From positions 62,001 to 126,000 of the forward strand of contig NZ_JAUFQV010000036.1 of NCBI RefSeq assembly GCF_030409945.1: 64,000 bases of DNA, in the 5' to 3' direction. Within the stretch, counting starts at the first letter, position 1, and every line of letters starts with the position of its first letter. Below the pieces are notes generated by a model, which worked only from the letters and a program-made list of their open reading frames with translations, was not told the DNA's origin and ran no database searches. Shown one piece after another: positions 17,516-26,275 of this stretch. The position numbers were made by a program, and so were the translations under genes. This DNA is from Vibrio tapetis subsp. quintayensis (GTDB lineage: Bacteria; Pseudomonadota; Gammaproteobacteria; Enterobacterales; Vibrionaceae).

Positions 17516-18634
17516 ATGTCTTCACTGATTAATTCCAAAATAATTCAAGTACTCATTGTTTGTATGATCATGTTGGGTATTGCCGCGGTTTTCTATGAAT
17601 CCTTTTTTGGTGAAATAGAAATTGAAGAGCGTAATGAAGTCAATGCGGTGTTACTAGGATCCAACAATGCGGTGTTTGAACCTGTGCTGCCTAATACGTC
17701 GGTGATGTTGCCACAAGACTTTAGGTTGCATCCTGAGTTTCAGCATGAGTGGTGGCACTACTTTGCTAACGTGATTTCTGACGAGGGCGAAGCGTATGGA
17801 ATTCAATGGAGTTTCTTCAGAGTCGCAAGTGATGAGCGGGAAACGAGAGGCTGGCAAAGCCCACAAATTTATATCGCTCATCTTGTCATTACGACGAAAG
17901 ATAACATTTGGAAAGAGCAAAGAATTGCACGTGGCGGTATTGGTCAGGCGGGCATGTTGCAAAAGCCATTTAAAATATGGATCGATAATTGGCATTGGCA
18001 ATCGTTAGGCAGAACGCCTTTTCCAGGCCGTTTAGATGTTGAAACCGATGAGTTCTCTGTTCATTTAGCAAATTATGCCGCAGGCCCTTACGTATTAAAT
18101 GGCGATCGCGGTTATCAAGCAAAGCATGATTTATTGCCTGTTGCTTCATTCAGTGTAGGTGCGCCGTTTGTGCGCGTGAAAGGTCAGCTTCAGGTGGACG
18201 GTAGTTTGGTTCGTGTTGAAGGGAATGCATGGTTAAGCAAAGAGTGGGGCAGTGGCTTACTGGCTGAGGGGCAACAAGGCTGGGATTTGTTTTCGTTGCG
18301 TCTTGATAATGGCTCTACATTGATGGTCAATCAATATAGGCATAAGAGTCAACCAGCTTATACGTTCGGGACTTTGGCGAATAAAAAAGGTGATGTATTT
18401 GTTCTTACCGAAGAAGATATTCAAATGCTTCCTAAGTCATTATATAAACTGAGTAATGGCCGAGAAGTGCCGTTGCAATGGAGCATAAACGTGCCGCAGT
18501 ACGGAATTGCGCTTGAAACGGAAGTCATGAGAAAAGAACAGTGGCTGCCATTTGCCATTCCATACTGGGAAGGGCCTATTGACGCTTCAGGCTCGCATCA
18601 TGCCAAAGGGTTGATGCAGCTGACCGGTTATTGA
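17516..18634 (+). CDS. AttH/CrtC-type lipocalin-like protein, membrane-anchored
   Basis: A 372-residue protein whose ATG follows the permease stop without a gap. A hydrophobic N-terminal segment (about 8-28, IIQVLIVCMIMLGIAAVFY) acts as an anchor or uncleaved signal. The rest matches the CrtC/AttH lipocalin-like family: LPQDFRLHPEFQHEWWHYFANV, YGIQWSFFR, IYIAHLVITT, WSIDNWHW-like segments, and LSKEWGSGLLAEGQQGWDLFSLRLDNGSTLM. Characterised relatives include carotenoid hydratase CrtC and Agrobacterium AttH, the latter in an ABC gene cluster. Here the protein probably sits in the periplasm as the ABC complex's hydrophobic-ligand partner; the ligand is unknown. Confidence 0.8.
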   Translation: MSSLINSKIIQVLIVCMIMLGIAAVFYESFFGEIEIEERNEVNAVLLGSNNAVFEPVLPNTSVMLPQDFRLHPEFQHEWWHYFANVISDEGEAYGIQWSFFRVASDERETRGWQSPQIYIAHLVITTKDNIWKEQRIARGGIGQAGMLQKPFKIWIDNWHWQSLGRTPFPGRLDVETDEFSVHLANYAAGPYVLNGDRGYQAKHDLLPVASFSVGAPFVRVKGQLQVDGSLVRVEGNAWLSKEWGSGLLAEGQQGWDLFSLRLDNGSTLMVNQYRHKSQPAYTFGTLANKKGDVFVLTEEDIQMLPKSLYKLSNGREVPLQWSINVPQYGIALETEVMRKEQWLPFAIPYWEGPIDASGSHHAKGLMQLTGY

Positions 18635-18652
18635 TCTAAACTTAGAATTGAC

Positions 18653-18687
18653 AAAAAACCAGATGTAGAGATGCATCTGGTTTTTTT
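18653..18687 (+). terminator. Rho-independent terminator of the ABC-lipocalin operon
   Basis: Stem arms AAACCAGATG and CATCTGGTTT with an 8-nt loop and a run of seven Ts, 19 bases after the stop. Confidence 0.88.
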
Positions 18688-18772
18688 GTTGATGATAAAT
18701 ATCATGATGATAGCTACACTCATTGATAGCGGTTATTTATAAGGTATTTTGCTTTGAAAATTAATTTTACCT

Positions 18773-18783
18773 CGGAAATTCCG
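18773..18783. promoter_or_regulatory. Small palindrome upstream of nhaA
   Basis: CGGAA-A-TTCCG with one extra pairing base on each side, about 115 bases before the nhaA start. It could be an operator; no regulator gene (nhaR) is adjacent. The evidence is slight. Confidence 0.25.
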
Positions 18784-18899
18784 AAGTGTTAACTCCAAAC
18801 AAGCGATTTTTCCTTATCCAAAAGTAGGTGTAAACTTTTGTCTATTAGTTGTTAGCATTTTATTAACAAAACCAAATTGGTTGATATAAGGGCGATATC

Positions 18900-20060
18900 A
18901 TGAGTGATGTCATTAAAGACTTTTTTAAATTAGAATCCGCGGGTGGTATTCTGTTAGTTATTGCAGCTGCAATTGCAATGATCGTAGCTAACTCTCCGCT
19001 AAATGAATTGTACACATCAGTTTTACATACCTACGTAGCTGGTATGTCTATTTCACACTGGATCAATGATGGTCTCATGGCTGTATTCTTCTTGCTTATC
19101 GGCTTAGAAGTGAAACGTGAGCTACTTGAAGGTGCATTGAAGTCAAAAGAAACGGCAATCTTCCCAGCTATTGCTGCGGTTGGTGGTATGTTAGCACCAG
19201 CATTGGTTTATGTACTGTTCAACAGCGGTGATCCACAGGCTATGCAAGGTTGGGCAATCCCTGCAGCAACCGATATTGCTTTTGCTCTTGGTATCATGGC
19301 GCTGCTTGGTAAGCGTGTACCAGTTAGCTTGAAAGTGTTCTTATTAGCACTTGCTATAATCGATGACCTAGGTGTTGTTGTTATTATTGCACTGTTCTAC
19401 AGCGGCGACCTTTCAACAACAGCACTGTTAGCCGGCTTCCTGGCAACCGCGGCACTGTTCTTCTGTAACATGAAGCACGTAACGAAGCTGCGCTGGTTTA
19501 TGATCATTGGTTTCATCTTGTGGTTCAGCGTACTTAAATCAGGTGTTCACGCAACGCTTGCCGGTGTTGTGATAGGTTTTGCTATTCCACTTAAGGGCAA
19601 TCCGGGCGAACGATCTCCGCTGAAACATATGGAGCATACACTTCACCCATACGTAGCATTCCTTATTTTGCCAATCTTCGCATTTGCAAATGCCGGTATC
19701 TCGCTAGAAGGCATTTCAATGTCTAGCCTTACGGGTATGCTGCCGTTAGGTATTGCTCTTGGTCTATTAGTTGGTAAGCCACTTGGAATCTTTAGCTTTA
19801 GTTGGTTAGCCGTTAAAATGGGCGTCGCTAAGCTGCCTAAAGGCGTGAACTTTAAGCACATCTTTGCTGTTTCCGTTTTATGTGGTATCGGATTCACCAT
19901 GTCTATCTTCATCTCCTCACTGGCCTTTACAGGAACCAGCGCAGAGTTTGATACGCTCGCTCGTTTAGGTATCTTGATGGGATCGACCACAGCTGCCGTA
20001 TTGGGTTACTTCTTACTTCACGTCTCTCTACCAAAAGAGCCTGCGAAGATCGAATCATAA
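18900..20060 (+). CDS. nhaA: Na+/H+ antiporter NhaA
   Basis: A 386-residue inner-membrane antiporter with about 12 membrane segments that exports Na+ (or Li+) for protons at alkaline pH. The ion-binding Asp residues are seen in [11 protein letters not shown] (D133 equivalent) and [11 protein letters not shown] (D163/D164 equivalents). The N-terminal [25 protein letters not shown] and [12 protein letters not shown] are family signatures. AAGGGCG precedes the ATG. It is monocistronic, with a strong terminator behind it. Confidence 0.95.
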   Translation: MSDVIKDFFKLESAGGILLVIAAAIAMIVANSPLNELYTSVLHTYVAGMSISHWINDGLMAVFFLLIGLEVKRELLEGALKSKETAIFPAIAAVGGMLAPALVYVLFNSGDPQAMQGWAIPAATDIAFALGIMALLGKRVPVSLKVFLLALAIIDDLGVVVIIALFYSGDLSTTALLAGFLATAALFFCNMKHVTKLRWFMIIGFILWFSVLKSGVHATLAGVVIGFAIPLKGNPGERSPLKHMEHTLHPYVAFLILPIFAFANAGISLEGISMSSLTGMLPLGIALGLLVGKPLGIFSFSWLAVKMGVAKLPKGVNFKHIFAVSVLCGIGFTMSIFISSLAFTGTSAEFDTLARLGILMGSTTAAVLGYFLLHVSLPKEPAKIES

Positions 20061-20080
20061 TCTCCTGATTTAAAATAATG

Positions 20081-20108
20081 AACCCGCCTAAATTAGGCGG
20101 GTTTTTTT
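20081..20108 (+). terminator. Rho-independent terminator of nhaA
   Basis: Arms AACCCGCCTA and TAGGCGGGTT with a short AT-rich loop and a run of seven Ts, 20 bases after the nhaA stop. Confidence 0.9.
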
Positions 20109-20153
20109 GTGCCCGAAGTTCTTGCTCAGTTTTATCTGTTCTCTATTTTTACC

Positions 20154-20188
20154 TTCCGCCTTCCGCCTTCCACCTTCCGCCTTCCGCC
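20154..20188 (+). repeat. Five tandem heptamers TTCCGCC
   Basis: Five adjacent 7-bp units, TTCCGCC with the third reading TTCCACC, run straight into six Ts. They occupy the gene-poor stretch between nhaA and the TetR gene. Confidence 0.9.
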
Positions 20189-20252
20189 TTTTTTACCAAT
20201 ATCAAACAAAATAGATTCCATGAGTTGAGTCGGATCAACACAAATTTTGGAC

Positions 20253-20398
20253 AAAAAAAAGCCCAAACTAATCAGGTTTGGGCGGATACAAATATAGGAG
20301 TTAAATATGAATTAGCAGTGGTGTAGCGAAACCAGTGTGAATACAGTCTGACGGCCGTGAGACTCTAAATTCTCTGCTTGCTACATACTTTATGACCG
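20253..20398 (-). ncRNA. Candidate intergenic small RNA (minus strand)
   Basis: A complete terminator (arms GCCCAAAC / GTTTGGGC at 20261-20268 and 20276-20283, followed on the minus strand by eight Ts) has no minus-strand gene before it. Upstream on that strand lie an A-rich tract, TTGAGA near 20432, a 17-bp spacer and AATAAC, a weak promoter-like pair. They would give a transcript of about 145 nt. An internal hairpin (AGTCT...AGACT around ACGGCCGT, about 20346-20365) supports structure. The 5' end is a guess. No known sRNA was recognised. Confidence 0.4.
20261..20283 (-). terminator. Orphan minus-strand terminator
   Basis: An 8-bp GC-rich stem (GCCCAAAC / GTTTGGGC) with a 7-nt loop and, on the minus strand, a run of eight Ts. 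No minus-strand CDS ends here; the nearest upstream minus-strand gene is kilobases away. Confidence 0.8.
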
Positions 20399-20531
20399 GA
20401 GTTATTCGATACAGTTCAATTTATCTCAAATTATATTCATTTTTTTTCTTATGATTTTAATGGGCATACAAGCGTAAGTTAAAAACTGTGATGTTAGATG
20501 CTTGTTAATAATATGTTGTCGATGTATATTT

Positions 20532-20545
20532 CAAACAGTTGTTTA
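20532..20545. promoter_or_regulatory. Candidate PsrA operator
   Basis: CAAAC-AGTT-GTTTA matches the PsrA-type box described in Pseudomonas ((C/G)AAAC-N2-4-GTTT(G/C)) except for the last base. It ends 15 bases before the regulator's chosen start, the place expected for autoregulation. Confidence 0.45.
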
Positions 20546-20560
20546 ATACGGATGATTCAA

Positions 20561-21187
20561 ATGACAAGTCGAATGAGAACGAAAGACAAAATTCTCGATG
20601 TTGCGGAAGGTTTATTTGCTGAGCATGGCTTCAACGATACTTCACTACGAGCAATTACCAGTAAAGCCAATGTAAACCTTGCATCAGTCAATTACCATTT
20701 TGGCGACAAGAAGACTTTAATACGTGCGGTAATCGACCGTTATCTAGAAGCATTCATGCCTGCATTGTTAGATGAATTGAACCGACTCAATGAAAAAGAC
20801 AGCTATTGTATGGAGCAAGTGTTCACCACATTAAAGCAACCACTGCTTGATTTGAACGGCGTAAGGCCTGAGGGCGCTAGTCGATTCATGTCATTACTCG
20901 GACGAGGGTATACAGACGTGCAGGGTCACTTACGTTGGTTTATCACAACACGCTACTCAGACGTTTTAAGCTTGTTCACTGAGTCTGTCAGTAAGGCAAA
21001 CCCGGAACTAACACCGCAAACGCTGTTTTGGCGTTTGCACTTTACATTGGGCACGTGCGTATTTACTACCGCGTCAAGCCGAGCATTGGCAGACATCGCC
21101 TACAACGATTTTGATCAAAAGGTGGACTCTGAAGCCATCATCAATCAACTGATACCTTATTTGGCGGCGGGAGTCGCGGCCAAATAG
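20561..21187 (+). CDS. psrA: TetR-family regulator, PsrA-like (fatty acid degradation)
   Basis: A 208-residue regulator from ATG 20561 (MTSRMRTKDKILDVAEGLFAEHGF). The HTH reads TSLRAITSKANVNLASVNYHFGDKKTLIRAVIDRYL, very close to Pseudomonas PsrA (TSLR.ITSKA.VNLA.VNYHFG.KK.LI). The long C-terminal helices form a ligand pocket expected to bind long-chain fatty acids or acyl-CoA. The frame continues upstream to 20498, but that part overlaps a PsrA-box-like palindrome. fadE begins 66 bases downstream on the same strand, so the two probably form an operon and the regulator probably represses beta-oxidation. Confidence 0.75.
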   Translation: MTSRMRTKDKILDVAEGLFAEHGFNDTSLRAITSKANVNLASVNYHFGDKKTLIRAVIDRYLEAFMPALLDELNRLNEKDSYCMEQVFTTLKQPLLDLNGVRPEGASRFMSLLGRGYTDVQGHLRWFITTRYSDVLSLFTESVSKANPELTPQTLFWRLHFTLGTCVFTTASSRALADIAYNDFDQKVDSEAIINQLIPYLAAGVAAK

Positions 21188-21253
21188 AAGAAAAGTAAAC
21201 CCTACAACTTACTAATAACAATAACGCGATTAATGAACAAAAGGACTGTATCT

Positions 21254-23545
21254 ATGAGCTCTCAAATTGGTTTAAGAAGGAAGTTGCTAAGCGATCCGGC
21301 GTTTAAGATGTTTAAAAAAGTACTGCCGCCGCTATCAAATACTGAAAAAGAAGCAATGGAAGCGGGAAGTGTTTGGTGGGACGGAGAGCTATTTGCAGGT
21401 TCTCCTGACTGGAAAAAGCTGCACAGCTATCCAAAACCAGAGCTTACGGAAGAAGAGCAAGCTTTCATGGATAACCAGTTAGAGACATTTCTGGAAATGC
21501 TAGACGATGACCATATCGTTCGCAAAGATCGTGATCTCACTCCTGAAGCATGGGATTACCTACGTAAAGAACGTTTCCTTTCATTAATTATCTCAAAAGA
21601 ATACGGCGGGAGAGCGTTTTCATCGTTAGCTAACTCCACCATCGTATCTCGTATCGCAACGAAGAGTGTGAGTGCTGCTGTTTCAGTAATGGTGCCAAAC
21701 TCTCTTGGGCCTGGTGAGCTTTTGTCTCACTACGGTACTCAAGAGCAAAAAGACTACTGGCTGCCAAGACTCGCCGATGGTACTGACGTGCCTTGTTTTG
21801 CATTGACGGGCCCTGAAGCGGGTTCAGATGCAGGAGGTATTCCAGATATGGGCACCGTATGTAAAGGCGAATACAACGGCGAAGAAGTTCTGGGTATCCG
21901 TTTGAGCTGGAACAAACGCTACATTACGCTTGCACCTGTAGCGACGGTACTTGGCCTAGCGTTTAAATTAAAAGATCCAGAGGGTCTACTGGGCGATACT
22001 GAAGATCTTGGCATTACGTGTGCGTTGGTACCATCAGATCACGAGGGTGTTGACTTAGGTGACCGCCACGACCCACTTGGTCTGGCGTTTATGAATGGAC
22101 CTACACGTGGCGATGACGTCTTCATTCCAATTGATTGGATCATTGGTGGTCCAGATTTCGCTGGTAAAGGCTGGCGCATGTTGGTTGAGTGTCTGTCTGC
22201 AGGTCGTGGTATTTCATTGCCAGCGTTAGGCGCATCAATTGGCCACTTAACAGCTCGGACTACTGGCGCGTATGCTTATGTTCGAAAACAGTTTGGTATG
22301 TCGATTGGTAAGTTTGAGGGTGTCGCAGAATGTATGGGCCGAATTGGCGGTATGACATACCTTCTAGAAGCGGCGCGTACTTTAACAACAACGTCACTCG
22401 ATTTAAAAGAAAAACCAGGTATTGTTACTGCGATTGCTAAATACCACATGACGGAAATTGGCCGTACTATTTTGAACGACTCAATGGATATCCATGCAGG
22501 TCGAGCGATTCAAACCGGGCCTATGAACTACCTTGCTAATGCTTACGCAGGTATCCCGGTTGCCATCACGGTAGAGGGCGCCAATATCCTTACTCGTAAC
22601 TTAATGATCTTTGGTCAAGGTGCAACACGTTGTCACCCATTCGTACTTAAAGAAATGCAAGCGGCAGCAAATCCAGATCAAGAACAAGGCGCGAAAGAGT
22701 TTGATGGCTTGTTGTTCAAACACATCGGTTATGCGACAAAGAATGCATTTGGTGCGTTCGGTGCAGCGTTAACTGGTTCTAAGTCTGTGTCTGCGTTCAT
22801 GAGTGGCCCAACAAAAGGTTATTACCAAGATCTTACTCGTATGAGCCGTGCGTTGGCGACGAGTTCAGATATCGCTATGGCAACGTTAGGCGGTGATCTG
22901 AAGCGTAAAGAGATGATTTCGGCGCGTTTGGGTGATGCTCTGAGTCATTTGTACCTAGGTTCAGCAGTACTTAAGAAATACGAAGACGATGGGCGCCAGC
23001 AAGGTGATCTAAACTACGTTCACTATGCGATGCAACATTGCTTGTTCCACACAGCGAAAGCACTTCAAGAGACTTTTACTAACTTCCCGAACAGAGCGGC
23101 AGGAAATTTACTTAAAGTGTTGGTGTTCCCATTTGGTAATAACTATAAAAAACCATCGGATAACTTAGCGTTAGATATTTCTAAAAGCTTGATGATTCCT
23201 GGTGCGGAGCGTGATCGACTTACGAGCTTATGTTATGTTGGTAAGGCAGATAAAGATCCTGTCGGTCTTATCGAAGAAGCTTTCTTAGCCATGTATAGCG
23301 TTCGTGGGTTAGAGGGTAAAATCTTTGCTGCGATTAAAGAGGGCAAGATCGATAAAAAAGCACTACTTGTCGATAAACTAGCGCAAGCACTCGAGCAGAA
23401 TATCCTGAACCAAGACGAGATTGACGAAATACTGGCGGCGGATGCCTTGCGTTATAAAGCCATTCAGGTTGACCACTTTAGCCATGACATGAGCGAAGTG
23501 AAGACCAATGAAGTGAGAAAGCCAAAGCTAAATAACGTCGCATAA
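21254..23545 (+). CDS. fadE: Acyl-CoA dehydrogenase FadE
   Basis: A 763-residue flavoprotein catalysing the first step of beta-oxidation. It has the large FadE form: an N-terminal dehydrogenase part (FALTGPEAGSDAGGIPDMG flavin-contact block, ISLPALGASIGHLTARTTGAYAYVRKQFG, VEGANILTRNLMIFGQGATRCHPF) and a long C-terminal DUF1974-type extension from about 560. E. coli FadE is 814 residues with N-terminal membrane segments; these are absent here, so the protein may be peripheral. ATG 21254 has AGGA eight to nine bases upstream; ATG 21233 is an alternative. It lies downstream of the PsrA-like gene. Confidence 0.93.
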   Translation: MSSQIGLRRKLLSDPAFKMFKKVLPPLSNTEKEAMEAGSVWWDGELFAGSPDWKKLHSYPKPELTEEEQAFMDNQLETFLEMLDDDHIVRKDRDLTPEAWDYLRKERFLSLIISKEYGGRAFSSLANSTIVSRIATKSVSAAVSVMVPNSLGPGELLSHYGTQEQKDYWLPRLADGTDVPCFALTGPEAGSDAGGIPDMGTVCKGEYNGEEVLGIRLSWNKRYITLAPVATVLGLAFKLKDPEGLLGDTEDLGITCALVPSDHEGVDLGDRHDPLGLAFMNGPTRGDDVFIPIDWIIGGPDFAGKGWRMLVECLSAGRGISLPALGASIGHLTARTTGAYAYVRKQFGMSIGKFEGVAECMGRIGGMTYLLEAARTLTTTSLDLKEKPGIVTAIAKYHMTEIGRTILNDSMDIHAGRAIQTGPMNYLANAYAGIPVAITVEGANILTRNLMIFGQGATRCHPFVLKEMQAAANPDQEQGAKEFDGLLFKHIGYATKNAFGAFGAALTGSKSVSAFMSGPTKGYYQDLTRMSRALATSSDIAMATLGGDLKRKEMISARLGDALSHLYLGSAVLKKYEDDGRQQGDLNYVHYAMQHCLFHTAKALQETFTNFPNRAAGNLLKVLVFPFGNNYKKPSDNLALDISKSLMIPGAERDRLTSLCYVGKADKDPVGLIEEAFLAMYSVRGLEGKIFAAIKEGKIDKKALLVDKLAQALEQNILNQDEIDEILAADALRYKAIQVDHFSHDMSEVKTNEVRKPKLNNVA

Positions 23546-23562
23546 CCAAGTTATAGTGATAG

Positions 23563-23592
23563 AAAAAAGCGTTGCTCAAGCAACGCTTTTTT
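23563..23592. terminator. Bidirectional terminator between fadE and the DUF2927 gene
   Basis: The symmetrical hairpin is built from AAAAAAGCGTTGC and GCAACGCTTTTTT with a minimal TCAA-type loop. It carries a T-run on both strands and lies between convergent genes. Confidence 0.9.
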
Positions 23593-23628
23593 ATGTCTTA
23601 TGGCTAAGAGCTTTGAGTTACAAGGAAC

Positions 23629-24453
23629 TCAGTGGTACCCGTAGCCCATCATTTGATGTAACTCGCCTTGATTGACGTCAGAAATGACTCTGTCGAAAGT
23701 ACCATCAAACACAAACTGCAATAGAAGCTCTTGTATAATAGGGGTTACTTCCTCCTGCGTCATACCTGCTTTTACGCTAGGATCATAAAGCAATTTCAAG
23801 AGTAATCCATCGAGGGGAGACAACAAGTCTTCAGGTGAGTGATCATTAAAAATAGACGGGTAGGCCTGATCGCTATCATTCGGAAGCCCCATTATCTGAG
23901 TCACTTCTTCTACAACGCATGCGAGTAACTTTCCATGATCTCTGGCTTGGTCAACGGGGATAATAATATTCGCTCTAACCAATTCATCTCGCGAGTTTGT
24001 AGCAAAGTTCGCCATGCAAAGTGCACTTTTTACGTGCTGCACTGATTTTTCACCCATCATACTTCGAACCGACTCTTCCCATTTGGACTGACGAGTGTAT
24101 TGCCATATGACGTTAGCTTGTTCTGCGGTGTCCACAAAGTTTATTGGGTGGTTAGTGAGCTTAGTTAGGTGTTCGATCTGCATTCTAGCGAGATCGGTAT
24201 GTAATTCCTCGTCAGGAACTTGGTGATCTAGATAAATGTGGATAGGTTGAGCCCATTTACGAATTTTTTGTTGACCCTGGCTATATTCGTTATGCAACGC
24301 AACCAGGTAAAATACTTGTTCGACTATTTCTGGGTCTTTCCAACGAGGCTCGGCAGCATTTGCCCAATGGCTCGATAACCCTAAACATAAGGCCCATGCT
24401 GATTTCTTTAAAGTGCGTGTGGTTATCGAGAGGTTCTTTAGTTTGGATATCAT
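23629..24453 (-). CDS. DUF2927 secreted protein
   Basis: A 274-residue protein with an N-terminal signal (about 17-33, LKKSAWALCLGLSSHWANA). The mature part carries the DUF2927 pattern: a long central region with VQHVKSALCMANF and then CVVEEVTQIMGLPNDSDQAYPSIFND, followed by LSPLDGLLLKLLYDPSVKAGM. The E-E-x-T-Q-x-x-G-L-P-N-D block recalls a degenerate metalloprotease helix, but the His of an HExxH motif is missing. Function unknown. It sits 47 bases after sapF on the same strand and could be co-transcribed with the Sap operon. Confidence 0.75.
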   Translation of the reverse strand: MISKLKNLSITTRTLKKSAWALCLGLSSHWANAAEPRWKDPEIVEQVFYLVALHNEYSQGQQKIRKWAQPIHIYLDHQVPDEELHTDLARMQIEHLTKLTNHPINFVDTAEQANVIWQYTRQSKWEESVRSMMGEKSVQHVKSALCMANFATNSRDELVRANIIIPVDQARDHGKLLACVVEEVTQIMGLPNDSDQAYPSIFNDHSPEDLLSPLDGLLLKLLYDPSVKAGMTQEEVTPIIQELLLQFVFDGTFDRVISDVNQGELHQMMGYGYH

Positions 24454-24500
24454 CCTTGATACATCCTAGTGGTCTATTTAATCGGTTCGCTGAGCGTGAA

Positions 24501-25283
24501 TTAATGCGTTGGTGCTTTATTGAAATGGCTGTCGACGAGCCGTCTGGTAATTTGATGACGAGGGTTGTTAATCACTTCTTGCGTGTCACCCGCTTCCACA
24601 ACGCAGCCTTCATGCATGACGATGATTTTGTCTGTAATGTGTTTGATGATGCCAATATGTTGAGATACGTAGACAAAAGACAGCCCCATCTCTTCTTGCA
24701 ATTCTAAGAACAAATTGATGATCTGAGAACGCATGGCCATATCTAAGCCGTTAAGTGCTTCATCTGCGACGATAATTGATGGTTGAAGTATCAAAGCTCG
24801 CGCTAAGCAAACACGTTGCTTTTGCCCGGTCGCCAGCATTTGTGGATAGAAATACGCATGTTCAGGTAATAACCCAACTCGCTGAAGTGTGGCTTTCACT
24901 CTGTTGCGACGAGCTTCAGGGGACATATTGGTGTTTCGTTTTAGCGGGCCTTCTAAAATGCGACCAATTTGAATTCTAGGATTCAAAGATGTGTTCGGAT
25001 CTTGGAAAATCATTCGAATCACTTTACAGCGCGTAGAGTAATCTGCATGTTCTAGTAACTCACCGTTTACCCGTATCTCACCAGAAGTCGGCTCTACTAC
25101 GCCGGCCAGCATTTTAGCCAAGGTCGATTTTCCGGAGCCATTTTGGCCAATAAATCCGATGGTTTGCCCGGCTTCGAGGGTAAAGCTTAGCGGTTTGACG
25201 GCTTGCTGCACGGTTTTTCGGAACAGCCCTGATCGGCTGACAAAGTCTTTGCTCAGATTGTCTATTTCAAGCAATGCACTCAT
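24501..25283 (-). CDS. sapF: Peptide ABC transporter ATP-binding protein SapF
   Basis: A 260-residue ATPase of the oligopeptide class. Walker A is GQNGSGKST; the signature region is the SapF-type [13 protein letters not shown] rather than LSGGQ. Walker B is [12 protein letters not shown], and the switch His is in VYVSQHIG. The E. coli protein has the same ADEAL-x-x-LD variant. It overlaps sapD by 4 bases (ATGA). With SapD it powers the SapBC permease, which in enterics and Haemophilus handles antimicrobial peptides, heme or putrescine. Confidence 0.92.
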   Translation of the reverse strand: MSALLEIDNLSKDFVSRSGLFRKTVQQAVKPLSFTLEAGQTIGFIGQNGSGKSTLAKMLAGVVEPTSGEIRVNGELLEHADYSTRCKVIRMIFQDPNTSLNPRIQIGRILEGPLKRNTNMSPEARRNRVKATLQRVGLLPEHAYFYPQMLATGQKQRVCLARALILQPSIIVADEALNGLDMAMRSQIINLFLELQEEMGLSFVYVSQHIGIIKHITDKIIVMHEGCVVEAGDTQEVINNPRHQITRRLVDSHFNKAPTH

Positions 25284-26275
25284 GATTTCTTCTCCATATT
25301 CAGCGGGAAGTGGCAGCTAAATTTATGACTTTTTATTTTTTTATTATTTGGGGTCTCAACACATTGCCTCTGGGCGTGTGGGCATCTTGGCCCCAAACGA
25401 CAGCCGATGGGTAAATGTTGCAACGGAGGAATAGAACCCGGTAAGGACGCCAGTTTGGATTTATGAGGAATGCCTTCACTGAAATCTGGCATAGCATGCA
25501 AAAGTGCAACGGTATAAGGGTGCTTCGGTTTTTCTAAAATCTGTTTGGTTGCCGCCGATTCAACCGATTGTCCACAGTACATAACCGTAATACGAGTAGC
25601 CCATTGGGTAATGGTTGTTAGGTCATGTCCGATCAATAAAATCGTGGTGTTATTAAGCTGATTCATTCGGCTTAGTAAACGCAGGATCTGAGATTGTGTG
25701 ATCGGATCCAAATCATTGGTTGGCTCATCGGCAATCAGCACTTTAGGCTTAGTAGCGATGGCCATCGCGATCATGATTTTTTGGCACTCACCATCCGTCA
25801 ACTCGTACGGATACGCGCGCATAACTCGACGGTGATCTTTGATGCCCACTTTATGGAGTAGGGCAATGGCTTGCTTTTTACGCCACTTCCATCGCTGCCA
25901 CCAGAAGCCCTTAAACGTTGTGGCAGGTATAGACTCGGCCAATTGATGACCAACCCACTCTGACGGGTCAAGACAAGAGGACGGCTCTTGGAAAATCATC
26001 GCGATATCGCGGGCGATGACACGGCGACGCTCTTTCGGTGTAAGCTGAAGAAGGTCAATAGAACCAAGGCGAAGCCTGTCTGCGGTCACTCGCATATTGT
26101 CTTTAGTGATGCCGACAATTGCTTTAGCAACAAGGCTTTTTCCAGAACCAGACTCACCAACTAACCCGCGAATTTCACCTTCGTTGAGTGTTAAGCTCAT
26201 GCGATCGACGGCTTTCACCATGCCTTGAGGGGTGTCGATTTCGATGGTCAGGTGTCTAATATCTAAGAGAGGCAT
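25280..26275 (-). CDS. sapD: Peptide ABC transporter ATP-binding protein SapD
   Basis: A 331-residue ATPase with Walker A GESGSGKS and Walker [13 protein letters not shown]. The degenerate signature [12 protein letters not shown] is typical of SapD (E. coli has LTEGECQK). The C-terminal oligopeptide-transporter extension carries RCPHAQRQC-type Cys residues. In E. coli SapD also supports TrkH/TrkG potassium uptake. It overlaps sapF by 4 bases and sapC by 1 base (TAATG), showing tight translational coupling. Confidence 0.92.
   Translation of the reverse strand: MPLLDIRHLTIEIDTPQGMVKAVDRMSLTLNEGEIRGLVGESGSGKSLVAKAIVGITKDNMRVTADRLRLGSIDLLQLTPKERRRVIARDIAMIFQEPSSCLDPSEWVGHQLAESIPATTFKGFWWQRWKWRKKQAIALLHKVGIKDHRRVMRAYPYELTDGECQKIMIAMAIATKPKVLIADEPTNDLDPITQSQILRLLSRMNQLNNTTILLIGHDLTTITQWATRITVMYCGQSVESAATKQILEKPKHPYTVALLHAMPDFSEGIPHKSKLASLPGSIPPLQHLPIGCRLGPRCPHAQRQCVETPNNKKIKSHKFSCHFPLNMEKKS

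Noticed and set aside
16942-17538. 198-codon antisense frame over the FtsX permease end
   Set aside because: It lies fully over a well-supported gene and shows no family pattern.
20078-20326. 82-codon plus-strand reading frame after nhaA
   Set aside because: It begins inside the nhaA terminator and runs through the heptamer repeat, giving low-complexity PPSAF repeats. No ribosome site and no family likeness.
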